From contig CACEXK010000004.1 in assembly GCA_902563505.1 (NCBI GenBank), positions 1 to 64,000 of the forward strand: a stretch of DNA of 64,000 nucleotides. The letters run 5' to 3'. The notes beneath the pieces are model-generated. The model saw only the letters and a program-made list of their open reading frames with translations. It searched no databases and was not told where the DNA came from. The position numbers were made by a program, and so were the translations under genes. Of the stretch, positions 1 to 8,433 are shown one piece after another. Positions within the stretch are counted from its first letter, which is position 1. The number at the start of each line of letters is the position of its first letter. The DNA is from an uncultured Alphaproteobacteria bacterium. GTDB lineage: Bacteria > Pseudomonadota > Alphaproteobacteria > Methylaequorales > Methylaequoraceae.

Positions 1-58
1 AAATAACTATAGGTTTACAATGAGATTTTTTTATTTCTAAAATTTCAATATTTTTCAT
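1..58 (-). CDS. Partial CDS, probable ribosomal-protein alanine acetyltransferase RimI-like (N-terminus only, runs off window)
   Basis: Minus-strand ATG at 58 overlaps the tsaB stop; reads MKNIEILEIKKSHCKPIVI to the window edge. Identity inferred mainly from the position downstream of tsaB. Confidence 0.4.
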   Translation of the reverse strand, partial: MKNIEILEIKKSHCKPIVI

Positions 59-689
59 AATAAGAAGTATGATAAATTATATCCAAGTTTCTACTTCCGT
101 ATCCCAGAAAACAAACCTCAGCAATTTTCTTAGCACTCAATGGATAGAAAAAAACATTTTTTATTTTTTTATTCAGTATTTCTAAATCTTTCTTGTCGTT
201 AGTAATCAAACTTAACTCTTTTATTTTTTTTGCATTAGCTAAATAAAACTTTTCTACTTCCTTTAAATTATCCAGAAATACAATTGATTCCTTACTAAAA
301 ACTTTGCCTTTTTTTTTGTATAACTGAAAAAAACTTTTTCCTTTCAAAGATTTCAAACAAACAATAGAATTTGGGAAATAATCTTTTCGGCTCAATAAAA
401 GAGGAACAAATGAGCTAACAGAAAAAACCTTTGCATTCGTTGATAAGGACAGTGCTTCTACGATTGATCTAACCGTTCGCAAGGCTGTAAAACTCCCAGG
501 TCCATTAGAAAAAAAAATATTTGACAAACCTTTGATATTTTCCCCTTCAAAACAATTTTTTATTAATTTGAAAATTGATTCAATACCGGTGTTGTTAATT
601 TTCTTATATAAAAATTTTTTAAGTTTTCTTCTATCGTATAAAGCTACAGATATTGTTTGACTTGAACAAAAAAGCGACAGTGATAACAT
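45..689 (-). CDS. tsaB: tRNA threonylcarbamoyladenosine biosynthesis protein TsaB
   Basis: 214 aa ORF with TsaB-type motif SNGPGSFTALR and SxSLxCSSQTISVALYD N-terminus. Confidence 0.85.
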   Translation of the reverse strand: MLSLSLFCSSQTISVALYDRRKLKKFLYKKINNTGIESIFKLIKNCFEGENIKGLSNIFFSNGPGSFTALRTVRSIVEALSLSTNAKVFSVSSFVPLLLSRKDYFPNSIVCLKSLKGKSFFQLYKKKGKVFSKESIVFLDNLKEVEKFYLANAKKIKELSLITNDKKDLEILNKKIKNVFFYPLSAKKIAEVCFLGYGSRNLDIIYHTSYYEKY

Positions 690-703
690 AATGTGATTCT
701 AAA

Positions 704-1243
704 ATGAAACATAATTTTATAAAAGTAAATGAAAATAATTTAGATGTCTTGATAGATCTAAGATATGCATCAAATGATAACTTTACTAAAAAAAAAGTTT
801 TTTTTTCAAAGAACTGTTATCTTCATGAAGTGGCATTTGAACATTTATGCAAAGCTATTGAAATTTCAAGAAAAATTGGTTTGAAAATTAAAATTTTTGA
901 TGCTTACAGACCAGTTTATGTTCAAAAAAAGCTCTGGGAATTTTTACCAAATCCTGAATTTATTGCACCACCAGACAAAGGATCACCTCACTCACGAGGT
1001 ATTGCTATAGATATAACATTAGTTGATCAAGAAGAAAATGAGCTTGAAATGGGTACTGGATTTGACGAGTTTTCAAAACTTTCCTATCACGGAAATATAA
1101 ATATCTCAGAAAAATCTTATCATAATCGACTTCTGCTATTAGGAATTATGATTGACGCCGGTTGGGACTTTTTTAGAAATGAATGGTGGCACTATCAACT
1201 ATTCAACTCTAAATCTTATCCTATTGTATATGATATGGATTAA
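704..1243 (+). CDS. ddpX: D-alanyl-D-alanine dipeptidase (VanX/DdpX family)
   Basis: DLRYASNDNF, DAYRP, SPHSRGIAIDITL, and EWWHYQL metallopeptidase M15D motifs. Confidence 0.9.
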   Translation: MKHNFIKVNENNLDVLIDLRYASNDNFTKKKVFFSKNCYLHEVAFEHLCKAIEISRKIGLKIKIFDAYRPVYVQKKLWEFLPNPEFIAPPDKGSPHSRGIAIDITLVDQEENELEMGTGFDEFSKLSYHGNINISEKSYHNRLLLLGIMIDAGWDFFRNEWWHYQLFNSKSYPIVYDMD

Positions 1244-2250
1244 TGAGAAATTTTGTCTTTTTTTTATTTTTTTGTTTTGGCTTTAATTTTTTAAAGTGCG
1301 AGGAAAATTCAGCAATTGTTTTAATGTATCATCGATTCAATGAAGCTGAGCATCCTGCAACAAGTATTTCATCGAAAACTTTTGAAAAACAAATGCAATA
1401 CCTGAAAGATAATAATTTTAAAGTTTTACCAACATCATCTCTGATACCTTTCTTCAATAAAGAAATCCAATTACCAAAGAAATCAGTATTTATAACTATT
1501 GATGACGCTTATAAAAGTGTTTACCAAATAGCATATCCAATACTAAAAAAATATAATTTTCCATTTAGTATTTTCGTTTCAACAAAATTTGTATCAACTT
1601 ATGAAAATAGTGATTTTATGAGTTGGGAAATGTTAAAAAATTTATCAAAAGAAAATGTAGAAATTTTGAATCATACAAAAAGTCATAAAAATTTAATAAA
1701 CCTTTTACCATCTGAAATCAAAAGGGAGTTTTTAGATGCAGAGGAAGAAATTTTTAAAAATATCGGAAAAATTGAAAAAATTACATCCTACCCATATGGT
1801 GAATCCAATTTAATAGTTGAAAATATAGCTAAGGAACTAAATTTCAAACTTGCTTTTTCACAACACTCGAGTCCTATTCATATTAGTCATGACAAAATGA
1901 AGTTAGCAAGATTTGCACTTAATGATGAATTTGGAAACCTTAAAAGGTTTAAAGAAATAATTAATTCAAAACCATTGATTCTGAAGGATTTCAGAATTTC
2001 AGAAAAAAATTTGGATAAGGATTTTTTAGAAATAAAATTCGAATCAAATATTTCCGCAAATCAAATTAGTTGTTATATAAATGGAGGAGCAAGTCTAAAA
2101 CTTACTGGGCAAGGAAATACTTTAAAATTGGGCCTTAATAATTTAAAAAATCAAAGATATAGATTAAACTGCACTCATATCTCAAGTGCTCAGGAATTGT
2201 TTTGGTTTGGAAAAATGATAATAAAAACAAAAGATTCAATTTCTTTTTAA
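1243..2250 (+). CDS. Polysaccharide deacetylase family protein
   Basis: Signal peptide; VLMYHRF, FITIDDAYKSVYQIAYPILKKYNFPFSIFVST, SYPYGE motifs of NodB-type deacetylases. Confidence 0.85.
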   Translation: MRNFVFFLFFCFGFNFLKCEENSAIVLMYHRFNEAEHPATSISSKTFEKQMQYLKDNNFKVLPTSSLIPFFNKEIQLPKKSVFITIDDAYKSVYQIAYPILKKYNFPFSIFVSTKFVSTYENSDFMSWEMLKNLSKENVEILNHTKSHKNLINLLPSEIKREFLDAEEEIFKNIGKIEKITSYPYGESNLIVENIAKELNFKLAFSQHSSPIHISHDKMKLARFALNDEFGNLKRFKEIINSKPLILKDFRISEKNLDKDFLEIKFESNISANQISCYINGGASLKLTGQGNTLKLGLNNLKNQRYRLNCTHISSAQELFWFGKMIIKTKDSISF

Positions 2251-2254
2251 TTAA

Positions 2255-3196
2255 CTAATTCATCGAATTTTTGTTATCAAACTTCATAAAATTGTTGGAC
2301 TCTATTATTTTCTTTAAATCATTTACATAATCGTCTTTTCTTTCCGAATATCTGGTCATAAAACTCGAGAGTTTTAACCCAGATAATATTTCTCCACCCA
2401 TTCTTAATTTTTTTCTTTCCTCTCTAAATTCTTTGTAAGCCAAATTAGTGTTTAAGTTTTTTAAGTATGAACGAGTTGACTCAGACAAATTAGAAAATTT
2501 CCTTATGAAAAACTTTTTATCTTTATCTCTATTAATAGGTTTTAATCCTTTTTTCTTATCAAATGTATATTGTCCAAATATTGCATTGCCCTCTCTTAAG
2601 TATCTTGATGTTCCCCAACCACTTTCAATAGCAGCTTGTGCAAGAACCATTGAAATTGGTATAATATCTACTTTAACTAATAAATTACCTAAATTTGAAT
2701 CAAAACTATCATACTTTTCGCTTAATTCAAACAACCAAGATGGCCAAAAATCTCGCGAAAAATTCTCCCCCTGTGATTCATTCCACCAGTCCAAAATTTT
2801 TTTTCTATCTTCAAGTATCCTAGAATTTTCAAGAAAAATAATTGGTAAGAGTGTATTTATGAATAATTTCTTTCTCTCACTTACTGGTTCTATATCCATA
2901 AAATCTTCTGGTAAGGATGAAAAAATAATCAAATTTACAGAATCATTGCTAAGAAAGTCATCGATAGTGAAATCATATTTTTTAAAAACCTCCATCATTT
3001 CATTAGCTTGGCTAATATAGTCAACACTCGTTAAATCTTTAACTGACTCCTTAGAATTCACTACATAATTTATTGCAGAACCATTATTTTTTTTTCCTTT
3101 CTTGAAATTACTGTAGAATCCAATAGCAATATTTAATAGAACAATTAAGACTAGAAATAAAAGAATATTTCTGTAAACAATTGGTGAATTTTGCAT
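2255..3196 (-). CDS. Bax-like glucosaminidase-domain protein
   Basis: N-terminal TM; LAQAAIESGWGTSRYLREGNAIFGQYTFD typical of Bax/glucosaminidase family. Confidence 0.85.
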   Translation of the reverse strand: MQNSPIVYRNILLFLVLIVLLNIAIGFYSNFKKGKKNNGSAINYVVNSKESVKDLTSVDYISQANEMMEVFKKYDFTIDDFLSNDSVNLIIFSSLPEDFMDIEPVSERKKLFINTLLPIIFLENSRILEDRKKILDWWNESQGENFSRDFWPSWLFELSEKYDSFDSNLGNLLVKVDIIPISMVLAQAAIESGWGTSRYLREGNAIFGQYTFDKKKGLKPINRDKDKKFFIRKFSNLSESTRSYLKNLNTNLAYKEFREERKKLRMGGEILSGLKLSSFMTRYSERKDDYVNDLKKIIESNNFMKFDNKNSMN

Positions 3197-3760
3197 CTAT
3201 TGATTAATAGCTTCGACAGACTTAATTTCAGGAATATAATATTTTAACATATTTTCTATCCCAGATTTCAATGTAATTGTAGAACTTGGGCAACCCGAGC
3301 ATGCACCCCTTAATTCTAAAAAAACAATCCCATCCTTATATTCAACGAAACTTATATCTCCTCCATCTTGTGCAACCGCTGGTTTTATTCTTTGATCTAA
3401 CAAATCATTTATTTGATTTATAATCTTAGAATCTTTTTTATTATAATTCTTTTTTTCTTCTTTTTTTGACTTTTCAGCTAACTGAATATCTTGTCCAGAG
3501 GAAAAAAAATCAAGAATTTTTGACAATAGATTTGGTTTTAATAAATCCCAGTCAACATCTTCTGATTTTGTAATTGTAACGAAATCTTTTCCAATGAATA
3601 CATTTGAAACATATTTTTCTTCAAAAAGGATCTTTGCAAGATTATGCTTCTGTGCATCTTTTTTAGATTTATATTCTTGCGTTCCTTTTTCTAAGATTAT
3701 TTTACCCGGAAGAAATTTTAATGTTGCCGGGTTCGGTGTTTCTTCGGTCTGTATGAACAT
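3197..3760 (-). CDS. NifU family Fe-S scaffold protein (Nfu N-terminal plus NifU C-terminal domains)
   Basis: MFIQTEETPNPATLKFLPG and GACSGCPSSTITLKSGIENML. Confidence 0.92.
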   Translation of the reverse strand: MFIQTEETPNPATLKFLPGKIILEKGTQEYKSKKDAQKHNLAKILFEEKYVSNVFIGKDFVTITKSEDVDWDLLKPNLLSKILDFFSSGQDIQLAEKSKKEEKKNYNKKDSKIINQINDLLDQRIKPAVAQDGGDISFVEYKDGIVFLELRGACSGCPSSTITLKSGIENMLKYYIPEIKSVEAINQ

Positions 3761-3769
3761 AATATAAAA

Positions 3770-4246
3770 TTAATTAATTGAAGATAGTTTGTCAATTTCT
3801 TCTTCACTCAAATTTTGAGGTATTATCGTTAATGGTACACTTAAACTTGATCTAAATTTTCCTGTAAAAGCATTGATTAGTGGGTCAGAACTAGATTTTT
3901 CTGAGGAAGAAGCCAAAACTAAGTTTGAAATGAATTTATTTTCTTTGAGAAAATTCGTTATACACTCAATTCTATCTCCTTTCATAATAAATTTTTTTGG
4001 TTTTTTTGAATTAAATTCAAGTAGAAAAGTTTGGACATCTTTAATTTTCGATTCTGCTTTTTCCCTTGATTCAGCCTCAGCTATATCCTCAACCGCTTTC
4101 CAATGACTGAATTCTAGTGTGTCAAATGTATAGAGGAGAGCAACTCTCCCATTATTTCTTGAACTTCTTTGGGCAGCATATCTCAAAGCTTTATACATTT
4201 CAGGTGATTCATCTACAATTACTAAGAATGTTATTTCTTTTTCCAT
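3770..4246 (-). CDS. Universal stress protein (UspA family)
   Basis: TFLVIVDESPEMYKALRYAAQ N-terminus and C-terminal SSLSVPLTIIP. Confidence 0.8.
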   Translation of the reverse strand: MEKEITFLVIVDESPEMYKALRYAAQRSSRNNGRVALLYTFDTLEFSHWKAVEDIAEAESREKAESKIKDVQTFLLEFNSKKPKKFIMKGDRIECITNFLKENKFISNLVLASSSEKSSSDPLINAFTGKFRSSLSVPLTIIPQNLSEEEIDKLSSIN

Positions 4247-4250
4247 AAGA

Positions 4251-4970
4251 CTAATTTTTTCTAAAAATGATCCCCGCTATCAATCCCAAACCAATAGCAA
4301 TGATAGCAGAGAAAATGCCATATATAAATGAGAATTTATGAGCGAACTTAAAAACTAATGAACTAATTCCAGGTTTCTCAACTAATAACTCTATTCTTTC
4401 TGTTTCAATTTTGCTTCCACTTTTCATTAAACTTAATGAAATAAAATATTTACCAGCAGGTGAATTATAAGGCAATTTAATTGGAATTTTAAAGAATGAT
4501 GGTGTTTGTTTGTTAAGTTCTTGAAAAGAATTGTTCTTAATCATAAAAAGTTTTAATGACATCTTCTTTTCAATTAATTCTTTTTTCAAATTATCATCAT
4601 CTTTTCCAATTAATTTAATATTGTCGACTAAATCTTTTTTTATTTCAAAGTCAATTTCATTATTTTTATTGTTCGTATAATAGTGGAATAGGCTTGGATA
4701 GCTAAATTCTCCAGTTTTATTCCATGTCCACATTCCAAATATTTTTTTTTTCTTTTGTAAAACCACTTTTTGATTTGGACCTACAACTTTAAGAACTAGA
4801 TTTTTTTTTGAATTGGAATGCACATAAACAGTAAACTCAGGGTCGGAAGAGTTTTCTTTTAATTCCACTTTTTTTTGAGGTACATCAAAAAAAATTACAT
4901 TTGAAGATACTTTTCCAAAAAATAAAAAAATAAGTAAAAATATATAACCTGAAAAATTTTTAATATGCAT
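4251..4970 (-). CDS. TIGR02186-type conserved alphaproteobacterial membrane protein
   Basis: Signal peptide, extracellular beta-rich domain, C-terminal TM; directly linked to the TauE/SafE permease, the usual context for this family. Confidence 0.7.
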   Translation of the reverse strand: MHIKNFSGYIFLLIFLFFGKVSSNVIFFDVPQKKVELKENSSDPEFTVYVHSNSKKNLVLKVVGPNQKVVLQKKKKIFGMWTWNKTGEFSYPSLFHYYTNNKNNEIDFEIKKDLVDNIKLIGKDDDNLKKELIEKKMSLKLFMIKNNSFQELNKQTPSFFKIPIKLPYNSPAGKYFISLSLMKSGSKIETERIELLVEKPGISSLVFKFAHKFSFIYGIFSAIIAIGLGLIAGIIFRKN

Positions 4971-5877
4971 CTTGAATTATTATCCTTGAATTCATTAATG
5001 GCTCATTTATCAACTCTATACCCATTTTTATGCATACGATTATAACAATTAGAGCAAGAAAAATTCTTATTTGTTCACCTTTAAATTTCGAAGTATATTT
5101 TGAACCATATTGAGCTCCTATTACCCCCCCAACTAGAAGGAAAATAGCTAAAATTAAGTCTACGGAAAAATTATATGTTGCTTGGAGTATAGAAACATTC
5201 AATGTAACAAAAACAATTTGAAATAATGAAGTTCCAATTGCTGATACAGTGCCCATTCTGAAAAGATATATCATAGCAGGGACCATAATAAACCCCCCTC
5301 CAACACCCATCAAAGATGCAAGAAAGCCTGTGATCATTCCTACTAAAATTGGTAGTAAAATTGATATATATATCCCAGAATGTCTAAACCTTAATTTTAA
5401 TGGAAGAAAATCTAAAAATCTCCTCTTTCTTCTTTTAAAACTTGAATCAATTGTTTTATCAGGTCTCATCAATGAAATTGTACTTTCTATGAGCATTAAA
5501 GAGCCAATTACCAGAAGGAAAATAACATAGAGAATATTAATGATTAGGTCTATGTCTCCTGATTCCTTGAGAAAATTGAATAAAACAACACCAACAGTTG
5601 AACCAAAAATACCCCCTATTAAGAGAAAAATTCCGATTTCATAATCAATGTTTTTTTTTCTACTATGAGCTATTGCTCCTGAAACCGAAGAACCAAGAAT
5701 TTGAACTGACTCTGTTCCAACTGCTGTTGAGGGGGGTATACCTAAAAAAATTAATAGCGGTGTCATCAAAAACCCACCTCCAACTCCAAATAAACCAGAC
5801 ATAAAACCCACAATAAAACCAAAAAAAAGAATGACAAAAAGATTTATTTCAATTTCTGCGATGGGTAAGTAAAACAT
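4960..5877 (-). CDS. Sulfite exporter TauE/SafE family permease
   Basis: Repeated SGLFGVGGGFLMTPLL / ASLMGVGGGFIMVPAM motifs in a multi-TM protein. Confidence 0.9.
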   Translation of the reverse strand: MFYLPIAEIEINLFVILFFGFIVGFMSGLFGVGGGFLMTPLLIFLGIPPSTAVGTESVQILGSSVSGAIAHSRKKNIDYEIGIFLLIGGIFGSTVGVVLFNFLKESGDIDLIINILYVIFLLVIGSLMLIESTISLMRPDKTIDSSFKRRKRRFLDFLPLKLRFRHSGIYISILLPILVGMITGFLASLMGVGGGFIMVPAMIYLFRMGTVSAIGTSLFQIVFVTLNVSILQATYNFSVDLILAIFLLVGGVIGAQYGSKYTSKFKGEQIRIFLALIVIIVCIKMGIELINEPLMNSRIIIQDAY

Positions 5878-6896
5878 TATATTCTATAAAAACTTATAAT
5901 TTTTTTTATTTCCTTAATATTATCCAATGCTATTTCATTAGCCTTTTTTATCCCATCATTTAAAATTGAATCAAGATAACCTTTTTCCTCCAATAATTTT
6001 TTCATTTCAGCTGATATTACAGAAATTTTTTGGTTAACAATTTCACATAAATCTTCCTTAAATTTTTTGAAATCCTTGCCGGAATAATCTTTTAAAACCA
6101 ACTCTTTTCTAGAATCAGTCATCGCGCAAAAAATGTTTATTAAATTATTTACCTCTGGTCGATTTTCTATATTTTGATCTGAATCCGGAAAAGGTAGTGA
6201 ATCAGTTTTTGCTTTCAGAATTTTTTTTCTCAACTCATCAGTTGAATCGGTTAGATTAATCCTAGAATAATCAGATGGATCAGATTTACTCATTTTTTTT
6301 GTTCCATCTTTTAAGCTCATTACTCTGGTTGCAGATCCAGTAATTATTGGCTCAGGGATAGGAAAAAATTCATTTTCGTAATATCTATTAAAGCTTTGTG
6401 CTATATCTCTACATAATTCTAGGTGTTGTTTTTGATCTTCCCCAACAGGAACATAGCTTGATTTATATAGCAAGATATCTGCAGCCATCAACACAGGATA
6501 AGAGTATAAACCTAAAGGAGCTTTTTCTTTGTTTTTACCAGCTTTATCCTTGAATTGTGTCATCCTATTTAACCATCCAATTGGAGTATGACAACTCAAA
6601 ATCCAAGCTAATTCACTATGCCCAGTGACATTTGACTGAACAAATATAATACTTTTTTTTGGATCAATTCCTGAAGCCAAATATGCAGCTGCAACTTCTT
6701 TGGAGTTCTCTTTAAGTTTTTTTCTATTTTCACTTACAGTTATTGCATGGAGATCAACTATACAAAAAATACATTTTTTTTTATTTTGTAAGTCAACCCA
6801 GTTTTTTATGGCACCTAGATAATTCCCAAGATGCAGATTTCCAGTTGGCTGAACTCCTGAAAAAACAAGTCCATTATTCATATCTTTTGCTTCCAC
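5877..6896 (-). CDS. trpS: Tryptophanyl-tRNA synthetase
   Basis: SGVQPTGNLHLGNYLGA (HIGH-type) and KKMSKSDPSD (KMSKS). Confidence 0.97.
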   Translation of the reverse strand: MEAKDMNNGLVFSGVQPTGNLHLGNYLGAIKNWVDLQNKKKCIFCIVDLHAITVSENRKKLKENSKEVAAAYLASGIDPKKSIIFVQSNVTGHSELAWILSCHTPIGWLNRMTQFKDKAGKNKEKAPLGLYSYPVLMAADILLYKSSYVPVGEDQKQHLELCRDIAQSFNRYYENEFFPIPEPIITGSATRVMSLKDGTKKMSKSDPSDYSRINLTDSTDELRKKILKAKTDSLPFPDSDQNIENRPEVNNLINIFCAMTDSRKELVLKDYSGKDFKKFKEDLCEIVNQKISVISAEMKKLLEEKGYLDSILNDGIKKANEIALDNIKEIKKIISFYRI

Positions 6897-8433
6897 TGAT
6901 TGATGTTAAATTTTTGACTCCTAAAATAAAAATGAAAAAAAAATATGTAAGAGCTCCTCCGAATATTGAAATTAACAACCACAAGTTTCCGTTTTGAAAA
7001 AATAAATTTGCTTTATTCATGTTAATTATCAAGTTTACTACAAAAATCATAACTAATGAAGATACCAAAACTTTAAAAATAATTATAAAGATGGTTTTAT
7101 CAAAAAAATATTTTTTTCTAACTGTTAATATATAAAAAAGAATTAAAGCATTAATCCAAGCTGATACAGATGTTGCAATTGCCAATCCTACATGAAGATA
7201 CTCTTTTATCAAAATTAAATTTAATATTAAATTTATAATCATCGAAAAAATTGATACTTTGATTGGTGTTTTAGTATCTTCGTCAGCAAAATATGGAACT
7301 ACCAGAATTTTAATAATAATAAAGGCTGGCAAACCAAAAGCGAGTGCAATTAGAGCTGATCCGGTAAAGTTTACATCCAATAAATCAAAGGCACCTCTAT
7401 AAAATAGAAAACTTATTATTTCATCTGATAACAAGACTAAACCAAAGAGAGAGGGAATAGAAAAAATGATACCAAATTTTATTGCATTATTTAGACTTTC
7501 ATTAGCTTTTTTATTTTCTTTCTTTTTTAACTGGCTAGAAAGAATTGGTAATAATGCAGTGCTTATAGCTATTCCCAAAACCCCAAGAGGTAATTGATTA
7601 ACTCTATCTGCATAATATAGATAAGAAATCGATCCATCAGGAAGAGTAGAAGCCAAAATCATATCAATTAAAAGGTTAAGTTGATAAGCCCCATTGCCAA
7701 TTACAGCAGGTAATAATAAAATGAGGAATCTTTTGGTCTCACCTTTTGGTTTTTTAAAAAAACTAATGTCAAAAAGGTTTAATTTTAATTTTACGCCATT
7801 AACTTTCAAGTTCAATATAATCCACAATACTTGTAAAATTCCTGCAAAAGAAACTGCCAAACTAAGGTTGTTAGAAATATAAACTTTATTTCCATCATTA
7901 TGAAAAATTAACAATGTAAAGATCATTGTTAAATTTAGTATAATTGGTGTAATTGCCATTGAGGCAAATTTACCCATCGTATTCAGGTATGCTCCAGCTA
8001 GAGATGTTAAACAAACAAACAAAACAAATGGAAAAGTCAATCGAGATAAATCAACTGCTAAGGAAAATTTGTCTGGATTTTTAGTAAAACCAGGAGCAAT
8101 TAAATTAACAATTAGTGGCATAAAAATTTCAACTATAAGAATAATGGTTAGGAGAACAATCAGTAGTCCTGAAAAAATACTTGAAAAAAATTCATCTGAT
8201 TTTTTTTTTCCAGATTTTTCAGAAATTCCAGATATGACTGGAATAAAAGCTGCATTCATTGAACCCTCAGCAAATAGTCTTCTGAATAAATTTGGTAATT
8301 TAAATGCAATAAAAAAAGCGTCCGATATAAGTCCAGCACCTAAAACTTTGGCAATCAAAAGATCCCGTGTATACCCAAGAACTCTACTAATTAGAGTCAT
8401 TGAACTAATTATAGAGATTGCTCTAAGAAACAT
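6874..8433 (-). CDS. murJ: Lipid II flippase MurJ
   Basis: 519 aa multi-TM; LISRVLGYTRDLLIAKVLGAG, FRRLFAEGSMNAAFIPV. Confidence 0.95.
   Translation of the reverse strand: MFLRAISIISSMTLISRVLGYTRDLLIAKVLGAGLISDAFFIAFKLPNLFRRLFAEGSMNAAFIPVISGISEKSGKKKSDEFFSSIFSGLLIVLLTIILIVEIFMPLIVNLIAPGFTKNPDKFSLAVDLSRLTFPFVLFVCLTSLAGAYLNTMGKFASMAITPIILNLTMIFTLLIFHNDGNKVYISNNLSLAVSFAGILQVLWIILNLKVNGVKLKLNLFDISFFKKPKGETKRFLILLLPAVIGNGAYQLNLLIDMILASTLPDGSISYLYYADRVNQLPLGVLGIAISTALLPILSSQLKKKENKKANESLNNAIKFGIIFSIPSLFGLVLLSDEIISFLFYRGAFDLLDVNFTGSALIALAFGLPAFIIIKILVVPYFADEDTKTPIKVSIFSMIINLILNLILIKEYLHVGLAIATSVSAWINALILFYILTVRKKYFFDKTIFIIIFKVLVSSLVMIFVVNLIINMNKANLFFQNGNLWLLISIFGGALTYFFFIFILGVKNLTSISGSKRYE

Noticed and set aside
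2448-3020. 190-aa plus-strand ORF opposite the Bax-like gene
   Set aside because: Fully antisense to a well-supported coding sequence; composition reads as a shadow ORF with no recognisable domain.
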